NCBI RefSeq assembly: GCF_016236915.1
Contig: NZ_JAEHOK010000013.1
Coordinates: 1-64,000 of the forward strand
Direction of reading: 5' to 3'
DNA length: 64,000 bases
Origin: Salegentibacter maritimus
GTDB taxonomy: Bacteria > Bacteroidota > Bacteroidia > Flavobacteriales > Flavobacteriaceae
A program made the position numbers and the translations under genes. Each line of letters opens with the position of its first letter. The stretch's first letter is position 1. Shown here piece after piece: positions 44,662 through 52,715 of the stretch. The notes below the pieces were generated by a model that saw nothing but the letters and a program-made list of their open reading frames with translations, was not told the DNA's origin and did not search any database.

Positions 44662-45441
44662 ATGAAGTTTTTTTCCTCATATCAATCAGGTTTTAATTCC
44701 TTTTTCATTGAAATAGGGGAAATGGGAAATTTTACGGGACGGTATTTCCGGGAGCTATTCAGTGGTCCATTTGAATTTAGGGAATTTCTAAAGCAATGTT
44801 ACCAAATGGGAAATAAATCTTTGCTCCTGGTAAGTGTTACCGGATTTATTTTGGGCCTGGTATTTACCCTGCAATCCCGTCCTACCTTACTGGAGTTTGG
44901 CGCAGTTTCCTGGATGCCCTCCATGATAAGCATCTCTATTGTTAGGGAGATTGGCCCGGTAATAATTGCACTTATTTGTGCCGGAAGAATTGGCTCCAGT
45001 ATAGGTGCCGAATTAGGTTCTATGAAGGTAACTGAACAAATAGATGCTATGGAGGTCTCCGGGACCAACCCGTTTAGGTTTCTGGTGGTTACCAGGATCC
45101 TTGCGGCAACCTGTATGCTTCCTATTTTGGTAATTGTAGGAGATTTTGTGGCATTAATAGGCTCTGCCCTTATAGAAAACATTAAAGGTGATGTTTCTTT
45201 TACCCTTTACTTTAACCAGGTTTTTGAAGCTCTTGAATTTACAGATTTACTTCCTGCTACCATAAAAACTTTCTTTTTTGGATTTGCCATTGGTCTGGTA
45301 GGCTGTTTTAAAGGTTACAATAGTAAAAAAGGAACCGCAGGTGTAGGAAAAGCTTCAAACTCTGCAGTGGTCTTTACCTCTATGCTCTTGTTTATATTAG
45401 ATTTTATTGCCGTTTTTATAACCGATATTTTTTATAACTAA
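44662..45441 (+). CDS. MlaE-family lipid transport permease
   Basis: A 259-residue inner-membrane permease of an Mla/MCE phospholipid transporter. The MlaE pattern includes VTGFILGLVFTLQSRPTLLE, REIGPVIIALICAGRIGSSI, GAELGSMKVTEQIDAMEVSG and a C-terminal IGLVGCFKGYNSKKGTAGVG. It has five or six membrane segments. It is 2 bases from the ATPase gene. Confidence 0.93.
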   Translation: MKFFSSYQSGFNSFFIEIGEMGNFTGRYFRELFSGPFEFREFLKQCYQMGNKSLLLVSVTGFILGLVFTLQSRPTLLEFGAVSWMPSMISISIVREIGPVIIALICAGRIGSSIGAELGSMKVTEQIDAMEVSGTNPFRFLVVTRILAATCMLPILVIVGDFVALIGSALIENIKGDVSFTLYFNQVFEALEFTDLLPATIKTFFFGFAIGLVGCFKGYNSKKGTAGVGKASNSAVVFTSMLLFILDFIAVFITDIFYN

Positions 45442-45443
45442 AG

Positions 45444-46175
45444 ATGAAAAGCAACCCAGTAATAGCGATAAATCATTTATATAAAAGCTTTGGAAAACTA
45501 GAAGTTCTAAAAGATTTTAATTTAAAGCTTTTTGAGGGAGAAAACCTTGTATTAATGGGAAAATCCGGTTCAGGGAAATCGGTGATGATTAAATGTCTTG
45601 TGGGCTTAATGGAAGCCGATAAAGGCGATATTAAAGTTCTGGGAAAGGATATCTCAAAATTAAAACAAAATGAGTTAGATGAATTACGAACAAAAATTGG
45701 CTTCTTATTCCAGGGCAGTGCTTTGTACGATTCTATGACCGTGCGGCAGAATCTAGAATTTCCTTTAAGAAGGCATAGTCATAACACCGAAAAGAAAACA
45801 GAGGAACTTGTAAAAGAAGCCCTGGCAAATGTTGGGTTACCAGATACTATAGATCTTATGCCCGCCGAGCTTTCTGGAGGGATGCAACGCCGTATTGCTT
45901 TGGCGAGGGCACTTATTTTAAAACCAAAGATTATTATTTATGACGAGCCTACTACAGGACTGGACCCAATAACCGCTAAGGAAATTATTTTATTGATGAT
46001 GAATATTCAAAAGAAATATGCAACCTCATCACTAATAATTACTCATGATGTAGACTGTGCCCGGGTAATTTCAAATAGAATGATCTTGCTACTAGAGGGA
46101 AAAGATTATGCTGAAGGAAATTTTAAAGACCTGGCTACTTCTAAAGATCCAAAAATTAAAGCTTTTTTTAAATAG
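45444..46175 (+). CDS. MlaF-like ABC transporter ATPase
   Basis: A 243-residue ATPase that powers the Mla permease. Walker A is LMGKSGSGKSVMIKCLVG, the Q-loop IGFLFQGSALYDSMTV, signature LSGGMQRRIALARAL, Walker B KIIIYDEPTTGLDP and the switch His in SLIITHDVD. The YDSMTV segment after the Q-loop is typical of MlaF. It is 6 bases before the MCE gene. Confidence 0.94.
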   Translation: MKSNPVIAINHLYKSFGKLEVLKDFNLKLFEGENLVLMGKSGSGKSVMIKCLVGLMEADKGDIKVLGKDISKLKQNELDELRTKIGFLFQGSALYDSMTVRQNLEFPLRRHSHNTEKKTEELVKEALANVGLPDTIDLMPAELSGGMQRRIALARALILKPKIIIYDEPTTGLDPITAKEIILLMMNIQKKYATSSLIITHDVDCARVISNRMILLLEGKDYAEGNFKDLATSKDPKIKAFFK

Positions 46176-46181
46176 TATGCT

Positions 46182-47171
46182 ATGAAATCTAATTCAAAAC
46201 AAAATCTAAAATTAGGCCTTCTTATTATAGCAGGTATAATCATATTTAGCCTTGCCGTTTTTTCAATTGGAAAAAAACAAAATCTTTTTGGCGATTCTAT
46301 ATTGATAAGTTCTGTTTTTAAAAATGTAAACGGCCTGCAACCTGGAAACAATGTTAGGTATTCTGGTGTGAATGTAGGAACTGTAAAAGACATTAAGTTC
46401 TTAAATGATACTGCCATTTGCATAGATATGCTTATTAATCGTGAAACAGGGAGTTTAATTAAATATAGCTCCCTGGCAACTATAAATTCTGATGGTTTGG
46501 TGGGAAGCATGGTTTTAAATATTCTTCCTAATAGCCAGGCGGCCTCCAGAACAATACAGGAAGGAGACACCCTTGAATCTCTTAGCCAGGTAGCCACTGC
46601 CGATATGCTAAACACCTTAAGCCAAACCAACGAAAACGCTGCGCTCTTAACAGCCGATCTTCTAAAAATCACCAATAGTATAAATGCCGGTGAAGGTGTC
46701 CTTGGAGGTTTACTTAAAAATGATACCCTCGCAAAAAATTTACAGCAAAGTACCGAAAATTTAAAAGAACTCACCCACTCTACTCGTATGGGAATTAATA
46801 AGATAAATGGCATTCTAAATTCAGTAGATTTTGAAAATAGTTTGGCCGGTCTGCTCCTTGCCGACTCCGCAGCTCAACACGACTTTAGTGTTATTGTTAA
46901 AGACCTAAAGATTTCTTCTTCACAAATAAAAGCCATAAGTACAGATTTGGAGATATTTTCAAATGATCTTACTTCAGAAAAAGGAGCCTTAAATTATATT
47001 ATTAAAGATACTGCGTTTGTAGATCATCTGGATAATAGTATGCAGAATATTGAAGAAGCAACTCATAGGTTTAACGAGAATATGGAAGCCTTAAAACATA
47101 ATATTCTATTTCGTGGATATTTTAGAAAACTGGAACGACAAAAAGCAAGGGAAGAAAAGAAAAAGCAATAA
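46182..47171 (+). CDS. MCE-domain (MlaD-like) substrate-binding protein
   Basis: A 329-residue periplasmic protein anchored by one membrane segment (LGLLIIAGIIIFSLAVFSIG). The MCE domain (about 38-118) has SVFKNVNGLQPGNNVRYSGV NVGTV and the later SDGLVGSMVLNIL. A long helical C-terminal half (about 140-329) would form the tunnel or scaffold. It completes the three-gene MlaE-F-D transporter. MlaB and MlaC are absent, as is usual in Bacteroidetes. Confidence 0.92.
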   Translation: MKSNSKQNLKLGLLIIAGIIIFSLAVFSIGKKQNLFGDSILISSVFKNVNGLQPGNNVRYSGVNVGTVKDIKFLNDTAICIDMLINRETGSLIKYSSLATINSDGLVGSMVLNILPNSQAASRTIQEGDTLESLSQVATADMLNTLSQTNENAALLTADLLKITNSINAGEGVLGGLLKNDTLAKNLQQSTENLKELTHSTRMGINKINGILNSVDFENSLAGLLLADSAAQHDFSVIVKDLKISSSQIKAISTDLEIFSNDLTSEKGALNYIIKDTAFVDHLDNSMQNIEEATHRFNENMEALKHNILFRGYFRKLERQKAREEKKKQ

Positions 47172-47205
47172 ATTATATCTACTACCGAAAAAAGGGAGTA
47201 TTGAT

Positions 47206-47469
47206 TTAAATATTATCCATTCGCCATCTTTTTAGCTCTGGCAGTTTTTTTATGAGTTGGCGTGCTTCCTCAAGACTTATATCTTCCTGTACTTCTGCCA
47301 TTTCCAGCAACTTGATTTCCAACTGGTGTAAATTAAGGGATTTATCAACAAATGCACCATCCTTATAGCAATCACGGCAATAATCGGTATTTACCGACTT
47401 ATCCCGATTTGTTCCGGCGTTAGCGGGCACAAAAGGCCATCCACAACTTTGGCAAATTAAAGTTTCCAT
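47206..47469 (-). CDS. Putative zinc-ribbon protein
   Basis: An 87-residue protein. The N-terminal ribbon has ICQSCGWPF and later YCRDCYKDGAF, giving two CxxC knuckles that can bind zinc. The C-terminal half is helical (ISLEEARQLIKKLPELKRW). It matches small zinc-ribbon proteins of unknown function. It is 11 bases downstream of the TerB-like gene and co-transcribed. Confidence 0.82.
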   Translation of the reverse strand: METLICQSCGWPFVPANAGTNRDKSVNTDYCRDCYKDGAFVDKSLNLHQLEIKLLEMAEVQEDISLEEARQLIKKLPELKRWRMDNI

Positions 47470-47480
47470 AATATCATTTT

Positions 47481-47891
47481 TTACCTGCTAAGCAGTATTT
47501 TTAACTTTGAAAGCATTAACAGTTCGGCTTTGTTTTTTCCTGCAAAAGACGCTGCAATAGCATCAGCGGTTTCCCATATTAACTGTTTTATGTTTTGGGT
47601 AAATAATTGATGATGCTCTTTTTTATAATCCTTAAATTCGTTAAACGCCCAGTCTGCTGTGGGAGCATTTTCTTGCAACCAATCAAATACTATTTCAATT
47701 TGATAGGCTTCATCGGTTCCATACATATCGGTTGCGCTATCTACCGGCACCCATTGTTCTTTAACCAATTTCTTTAAAGTATTTATTTCTTCGGCACGTA
47801 CTACTTTATCTGATGCTGCTATGGCATAGAAAAGTATCCCAATTTTAGTATAGAAATCTTCGGTGAGTATTGTTTTTTTAGAAATTTTCAT
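47481..47891 (-). CDS. TerB-like small protein
   Basis: A 136-residue helical protein. YTKIGILFYAIAASDKVVRA followed by EEINTLKKLVKEQW is the TerB-like pattern (acidic and aspartate-containing first helices). It has no signal peptide. It lies divergent from the Crp/Fnr regulator, sharing an intergenic Fnr-like palindrome, so it may belong to that regulon. Confidence 0.7.
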   Translation of the reverse strand: MKISKKTILTEDFYTKIGILFYAIAASDKVVRAEEINTLKKLVKEQWVPVDSATDMYGTDEAYQIEIVFDWLQENAPTADWAFNEFKDYKKEHHQLFTQNIKQLIWETADAIAASFAGKNKAELLMLSKLKILLSR

Positions 47892-47942
47892 ATCTGGTTC
47901 TATTTTTCACTTAAAGATACACTAGCTATAAGTGGTTAAAAA

Positions 47943-47954
47943 TGATAAAAATCA
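47943..47954. promoter_or_regulatory. Fnr-like palindrome between the TerB-like gene and the regulator
   Basis: TGAT-AAAA-ATCA within the perfect 16-base palindrome AATGATAAAAATCATT. It is the best of three such sites in this block and could serve both divergent genes, including autoregulation of the Crp/Fnr regulator. Confidence 0.5.
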
Positions 47955-48161
47955 TTATTCATCTATATTTCTGAATAATCTCTTAAAGATATAGCAACCT
48001 AATTAATTGACTAAAAGAAATATATAATTTTTATGTTTTATGAATTTTTAAAATTACTTTGTATATTTAAGTGTTGTTTAATGCATTTCGCACTCCCCCA
48101 TTGGAAATGCAAGGCAGTCTCCAAATCTTTTCTTTTTCTATTAATCGTAAGCTCATTTAGG

Positions 48162-49175
48162 ATGAAGTGTATTGTGTTTTGTTCAGAAAAAGTTAGTGAT
48201 ATTTTTAAACTAGAAAAATCGTCTATTTTAAAAGAGTGCGCATTTGTGCATACAGCTACCTTAAAAGATTTAAACGACTTTCTAATTTCCCAAAGGCCAG
48301 AGCTAATTATTTGGGATAAAAACACTAACATTCCTACTAGCATTTTTAGAAATAAGCAAAAATCACAGAGCATCCCGTTATTGTCTATTATCCCCGCAAA
48401 AAATCTTGATACCTGGCATCCGATTCACAATAGGCATAAGTATGTACTGCGACCTTATTCCCTGGTTGAACTTCAACATAAAATAAAATCTTTAGTACCC
48501 ATACAGCTACAAAAAAACCAAACAGTAAAAAACAGCAAAAGAGCTATAATACCAGATATTAAATCTTTGAAAACCTATATCCAACAACAGGGAGAACCGG
48601 TAAAATGGGATAAAAATAAAATTATATTTAGGGAAAACAGGCATTCTAGCTTTATCTATCTGGTAAACAAGGGACTTCTTAAAACTTTTAGGATGGATCA
48701 GTTGGGAAAAGAACTAATTACCGGTATTTATCGTAAAAATGAGTTGCTGGGTCTTTATGGCTTCCACGATAATCTCATTTGTCCCGAAACCGCCAGTAGT
48801 ATAGAAGCTTCTACAGCCTATCGCTTTCCATATAAAAGCTTTAAGGAACTTTTGGAGAACAATCCTAACCTCGGTTTAGATTTGGCACAACTTTTAACCG
48901 ATACCGTGTTAAGGCTTAAATCACAACTTTTAGAAATGGCCTATGCTTCAGTTTTAAAAAAAACTTCTACTACCATACTACAATTTGCCGATGATTTAAA
49001 GCAACCCGACTTTAATGGCCTAAAAATTTCCAGAACAGATTTGGCCAGTATGGCAGGAATTTCACCTGAAAGCTTTATAAGAAGTCTTTCCTGTCTTAAA
49101 AAAGAAGGTATAATAGCCATAAAGGGAAAAAATATAAACATTTTAAACTCAGAAAGACTCCAGGAAATCATATAG
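48162..49175 (+). CDS. Receiver-like/Crp-Fnr fusion transcription regulator
   Basis: A 337-residue regulator. The start MKCIVFCSE was chosen; the open frame runs 43 codons further up but is Cys/Phe-rich and unlike the family. Residues 1-110 resemble a receiver with Asp52 in PELIIWDKN, but the conserved Lys is Arg97 (YVLRPYS), so phosphorylation signalling is uncertain. A cNMP-type beta-barrel (about 140-260) contains IFRENRHSSFIYLVNKGLLK, and the Crp HTH (about 285-330) contains ISRTDLASMAGISPESFIRS. It has no cysteine cluster for an iron-sulfur centre. It sits ahead of hsp20 and the usp genes, which it probably controls. Confidence 0.87.
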   Translation: MKCIVFCSEKVSDIFKLEKSSILKECAFVHTATLKDLNDFLISQRPELIIWDKNTNIPTSIFRNKQKSQSIPLLSIIPAKNLDTWHPIHNRHKYVLRPYSLVELQHKIKSLVPIQLQKNQTVKNSKRAIIPDIKSLKTYIQQQGEPVKWDKNKIIFRENRHSSFIYLVNKGLLKTFRMDQLGKELITGIYRKNELLGLYGFHDNLICPETASSIEASTAYRFPYKSFKELLENNPNLGLDLAQLLTDTVLRLKSQLLEMAYASVLKKTSTTILQFADDLKQPDFNGLKISRTDLASMAGISPESFIRSLSCLKKEGIIAIKGKNINILNSERLQEII

Positions 49176-49300
49176 CCTTAATTTTTTGTTAAAAATTAAG
49201 TTTCTGACATATATCATTATTTCTGAGCTTTTTATAAACTATTTTCATATCCTTGAAATAAAGCAAAATATAAATTTGATTTCCTTGTACTGTTGAGAGT

Positions 49301-49456
49301 ATGGAATCAAATTTTAGAAGATATCAAAGGTATTTTTTAACCAGATATACAAATTTTACTTCGTGTAAGATCACTGATATCATCCAAGTGTTAAAGAGTA
49401 AACTTAATATCTTCTTTAGGAAACAGGAGGCAATGGTCTCCTGTTTCTGTGTTTAG
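49301..49456 (+). CDS. Possible 51-residue small protein
   Basis: An ATG-started frame encoding a basic, aromatic peptide (begins MESNFRRYQRYFLTRYTNF, ends MVSCFCV). It has no recognisable domain, and its 3' end overlaps a hairpin. It may be a chance frame in a region better explained as a leader or small RNA. Confidence 0.22.
   Translation: MESNFRRYQRYFLTRYTNFTSCKITDIIQVLKSKLNIFFRKQEAMVSCFCV
49420..49447. other. Perfect 10-bp hairpin
   Basis: GAAACAGGAG, 8-base loop, CTCCTGTTTC. On neither strand is it followed by a T-run, so it is a poor rho-independent terminator. It may end the regulator transcript weakly or belong to a small RNA. Confidence 0.5.
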
Positions 49457-49492
49457 ATATCTTCCACATAGAACAAAAAAAACATAAAAACC

Positions 49493-49504
49493 TGATTTAC
49501 ATCA
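49493..49504. promoter_or_regulatory. Fnr-like palindrome upstream of hsp20
   Basis: TGAT-TTAC-ATCA, 75 bases before the hsp20 start, a plausible activator position for a Crp/Fnr-type protein. Confidence 0.45.
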
Positions 49505-49578
49505 TATTAAAATTAAATTTTTAAAAGTAATTTAATGTACTCTTTAGAGAAATTATTAACCATTAAATTCTAAATATT

Positions 49579-50052
49579 ATGTCTATCACAAAAAGCAAAC
49601 GTAGAACTCCAACTATGGAAAGTTCTTTATTGAGTTCGTATCCATTTTTCTCTGATTTAATGGATACTAAAAGAGGAATTTTTAACTTGAACCGTCTCTT
49701 TAACGGAGATTTTGATGAGGATCTTCCTGCGCTAAATGTAAAAGAAAAAGAAAACGAGTTTGAAATTGAACTTGCAGCTCCCGGACTCTCAAAAGAAGAT
49801 TTTAAAATTTCTATTGAAGACGGTATTTTATCTATTTTGGCAGAAAAAGAAAATAAAGTTGCAGAAGAAAATGAAAATTTTGTGAGAAAAGAGTTTAGCT
49901 ACAACAGCTTTTCCAGAAATATAAGTTTACCAGACGAAGTAGATTTGGACAAAGATATAGAGGCGAAATACAAAGGAGGAATACTTAAGATGAATCTGAA
50001 AAAAAGAAAGGGCGAAAAGGCGAAAAAAGCAAAAACAGTAAATGTATCCTAA
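49579..50052 (+). CDS. Hsp20-family small heat shock protein
   Basis: A 157-residue ATP-independent chaperone. The alpha-crystallin domain (about 45-145) contains PALNVKEKENEFEIELAAPG, FKISIEDGILSILAEKE, RKEFSYNSFSRNISLPDEV and the C-terminal GGILKMNLKKR. It is a single gene flanked by terminators and an Fnr-like site. Confidence 0.95.
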   Translation: MSITKSKRRTPTMESSLLSSYPFFSDLMDTKRGIFNLNRLFNGDFDEDLPALNVKEKENEFEIELAAPGLSKEDFKISIEDGILSILAEKENKVAEENENFVRKEFSYNSFSRNISLPDEVDLDKDIEAKYKGGILKMNLKKRKGEKAKKAKTVNVS

Positions 50053-50106
50053 ATTAACTCGTAGCAAGCCTATGAGGAACTACATCTCAATTATAGAATG
50101 GAGAAG

Positions 50107-50159
50107 TAAACTACCTTAAGGCAGTCTTGGGTATTATAAACTTTGGGATATCAATAAAA
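50107..50159 (+). repeat. Dispersed repeat, shortened copy C
   Basis: TAAACTACCTTAAGGCA then a deletion relative to the 101-bp copies, then CTTGGGTATTATA...TTTGGG...CAATAAAA. It matches both ends of copies A (15731) and B (63357) but lacks about 48 bases of the middle. Confidence 0.6.
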
Positions 50160-50190
50160 ATGCAGGCTCGTAAAAACGGGGCTGCATTTT
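50157..50190. terminator. Terminator between convergent hsp20 and WG-repeat genes
   Basis: AAAATGCAG pairs with CTGCATTTT across a 16-base loop. A-rich and T-rich flanks let it work on both strands. Confidence 0.65.
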
Positions 50191-50192
50191 GC

Positions 50193-50816
50193 TTAAAGTT
50201 TATGAATCCTCCATTTTCCGTTAGGGCCTTTAACACTTAGCAAATTTTCTCCTAGCCACTTTGCATTAATTTCAGGTGCATCCTTTAGTTTCTTTCTAGA
50301 TACAGAGACCGGGAAAGGACCTTCCAGATATTTTAATATTTCACCTTCCCTATTCAGAAGCACTATATCATATTTATAAGAAATCACCCTTTTGCCTAAA
50401 AGCTGGTTTTCTCCTAGCTCCTCTTTTTCAAGTTTTATTGCAAGTGCCTTCCCATGAGAGAAGTTACTTAGGTTTAAGTAAACCGGTTCTATGATAGTTT
50501 TTCCTTCTGCATTGATAAAACCGTAATAATTAATACCGTTTTTTTGTTTTTTAATGATAGCCCGACCATCTTTTATTTGTGGATATTTTATTCCTGACAC
50601 TCCAATTGTACCGGGTTTCGGATTTTCATTAGCAATAAGGTCGTTTCTAAAGGATACTACCATATTCCCGTTAGCGTCTAAAAAACCCCAGGTATTGGCA
50701 TGCCTTACAGCGGTAAACCCATTTTCCTCATTGGCTACATAATCAAACTCTTTAGGCTCTTGTGCAAATAACACAATAGGAAAACTTAATAAGATTCCTA
50801 ACAGTAAATTTTTCAT
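50193..50816 (-). CDS. Exported WG-repeat protein
   Basis: A 207-residue protein from MKNLLLGILLSFPIVLFAQE, a clear signal peptide; an upstream ATG would add 12 residues before it. WG repeats are seen as NTWGFLDANGNMVVSF and NYYGFINAEGKTIIEPVYLNL, each a beta-hairpin unit. Such proteins are probably periplasmic and have no known catalytic role. Confidence 0.85.
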   Translation of the reverse strand: MKNLLLGILLSFPIVLFAQEPKEFDYVANEENGFTAVRHANTWGFLDANGNMVVSFRNDLIANENPKPGTIGVSGIKYPQIKDGRAIIKKQKNGINYYGFINAEGKTIIEPVYLNLSNFSHGKALAIKLEKEELGENQLLGKRVISYKYDIVLLNREGEILKYLEGPFPVSVSRKKLKDAPEINAKWLGENLLSVKGPNGKWRIHKL

Positions 50817-50997
50817 CTCTAAAAGTTTTAAAACAACTTTTAAATATAACATAAAATACTGTAAATAAAACTGATAGCCGTCATACTAAACAAAAAGCTT
50901 TTGTAGCTTTATATGTTTTAAATTGAGAAACAAACTGATTTTCCTCATAGTTTAAACTTAGTTCTTGGGTTAACTTTATAAATCAAAGGTTCAGAAA

Positions 50998-51852
50998 ATG
51001 AGAAAGATAATTATACCCACAGATTTTTCGGAAAATGCAAACAATGCTTTGCGTTATGCCTGCCAACTTTTTAAATACGAAAAAAGTGAACTTATTCTTT
51101 TACATGCCTATGCCGAAAAGGTATATGCCGATGAAAATGTATTAAGCAATGCACTAATGGACGAATTAAAAGCTGTTACAAAAATAAGATCTGAAGAAGA
51201 ATTAGGTAAAATAAGTTTAAAGGTTCACGATGAATTTTGTAATCCCCGGCATAAAGTAAAATTGATAGCTGCTTTTGGAGACCTTGTAGATGAAGTAAAC
51301 AGTTTAGTAAATTCAGAAAATGCCGATCTTGTAGTGATGGGAACACGCGGACTTACCAACGACAGCAGCCTGGGAATGGGCAGTAACACCCTAATGGTCT
51401 TAAAATACGTACAATGCCCGGTACTGGCTATCCCCGCTAATTTTACATATAACGAGCCTAAAAATATTCTGTTTCCAACCAATTTTTTAATTCCCTATCA
51501 AAAAAGAGAATTAAAGGTTGTGGGGGAGATTGCCCGGGATTTTAATTCAAAAATCCACTTTCTCTACTTGTCCAAACATAAAGCTACCTCTTCCCGCCAA
51601 CAGGATAATTTAGAATTTTTAAAACAACAGTTCTACAATACAATAACCGAAGTACAACAAAAAGATGAACTGAGAAAGGAAAAAGCCATAGAAGATTTCA
51701 TTGCTACCAATAAAATAGACCTTTTAGTTATGGTAAATTCCCGGCACACATATTTAGAAGACATGCTATTAACCTCCACAATAGATAAGGTAGGTTTACA
51801 CCCAAGCGTACCCTTGCTTGCTTTACAAAATTTTAATAGAGAATGCGTTTAA
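50998..51852 (+). CDS. Universal stress protein (UspA family), tandem copy 1
   Basis: A 284-residue double-domain Usp. The first domain begins KIIIPTDFSENANNALRYAC and ends with the ATP-binding loop VVMGTRGLTNDSSLGMGSNT. The second domain (about 150-284) is degenerate and ends in DLLVMVNSRHTYLEDMLL. Two weaker TGAT-N4-xTCA sequences lie upstream at 50872 and 50936. It starts a run of three related genes spaced 12 and 2 bases apart. Confidence 0.93.
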   Translation: MRKIIIPTDFSENANNALRYACQLFKYEKSELILLHAYAEKVYADENVLSNALMDELKAVTKIRSEEELGKISLKVHDEFCNPRHKVKLIAAFGDLVDEVNSLVNSENADLVVMGTRGLTNDSSLGMGSNTLMVLKYVQCPVLAIPANFTYNEPKNILFPTNFLIPYQKRELKVVGEIARDFNSKIHFLYLSKHKATSSRQQDNLEFLKQQFYNTITEVQQKDELRKEKAIEDFIATNKIDLLVMVNSRHTYLEDMLLTSTIDKVGLHPSVPLLALQNFNRECV

Positions 51853-51864
51853 AACTTAGAAATC

Positions 51865-52713
51865 ATGAAAAAAATACTCTTACCCACCGACTTTTCTGAA
51901 AATGCATACAATGCTATTAAATATGCGCTTACTATTTATAAAAATGAGGAGTGTAGGTTTTATTTGTTAAACACCTATACACCGGTTTTATATGATACCG
52001 AATATATTTTATACAACAGTACACAACCTAATCTTGCCGAAGTTTACCAAAAAAATTCTCAAAACGGCTTAAAAAAGGTAGCACAAAAAATTAAACGTGA
52101 TTTTAATAACCCAAATCATCATTTTGAACAAATTTCAGCTTTCAACCTTTTAATAGATGAGATGAAAGAGCAGGTTAAATCTAAAGAAATAGACCTTGTG
52201 GTTATGGGAACCCAGGGAGCTACCGGTGCCGAAGAAATATTAATTGGTACCAATACGGTACAGGCCATAAACAAACTAAGAATTCCATTACTTACTATCC
52301 CTTCTGAATATGAATATGAATCTCCAGCAAATATTCTGTTTCCAACAGATTTTCAATTGCATTTTAGCTCCCCACAGCTGGAACCCATTCTAAATGTTGC
52401 CAAAAATCATACATCTAAACTGGATATCCTACATGTTTTCTTCGGAAAAGATCTTGATGAAACCCAGGAAAAAAATAAAAAAAACCTAAATGAAGTCCTT
52501 GATGATTTTCCACATCAATTCCACACTATAGAAGATAAAAGTATAACCAGCGCCATTAAAAATTTTCAGGAAAAAAATAAGGTAGATATGCTTTTTATGG
52601 TGAATAACAAACATAGCTTTTTTGAAAACTTACTCTTTAGACCGGTAGTTAACAAAATAGGCTTTCATATTAAAGTACCGTTTATGGTGATTCCCTCAGG
52701 AAAATTTAGCTAA
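51865..52713 (+). CDS. Universal stress protein (UspA family), tandem copy 2
   Basis: A 282-residue paralogue of the preceding gene with the same two-domain layout: KILLPTDFSENAYNAIKYAL, the nucleotide loop VVMGTQGATGAEEILIGTNT and a second domain ending in VDMLFMVNNKHSFFENLLF. Duplication within the operon is clear from identical motif spacing. Confidence 0.93.
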   Translation: MKKILLPTDFSENAYNAIKYALTIYKNEECRFYLLNTYTPVLYDTEYILYNSTQPNLAEVYQKNSQNGLKKVAQKIKRDFNNPNHHFEQISAFNLLIDEMKEQVKSKEIDLVVMGTQGATGAEEILIGTNTVQAINKLRIPLLTIPSEYEYESPANILFPTDFQLHFSSPQLEPILNVAKNHTSKLDILHVFFGKDLDETQEKNKKNLNEVLDDFPHQFHTIEDKSITSAIKNFQEKNKVDMLFMVNNKHSFFENLLFRPVVNKIGFHIKVPFMVIPSGKFS

Positions 52714-52715
52714 TT

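Larger units (their letters stand above)
49176..49578. other. 403-bp intergenic region between the regulator and hsp20
   Basis: It contains a near-palindrome TGAC-ATAT-ATCA at 49205-49216, a small open frame at 49301-49456, a perfect 10-bp hairpin at 49420-49447 and an Fnr-like site at 49493-49504. Nothing else is recognised. Confidence 0.6.

Noticed and set aside
44799-45182. A 127-codon reverse frame over mlaE
   Set aside because: Antisense shadow of a clear MlaE permease.
46106-46813. A 235-codon reverse frame over the MCE gene
   Set aside because: Long but antisense to a well-supported MlaD-like protein; no domain seen.
48038-48373. A reverse 111-codon frame over the start of the Crp/Fnr regulator
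   Set aside because: No recognisable features; overlaps the receiver-like domain.
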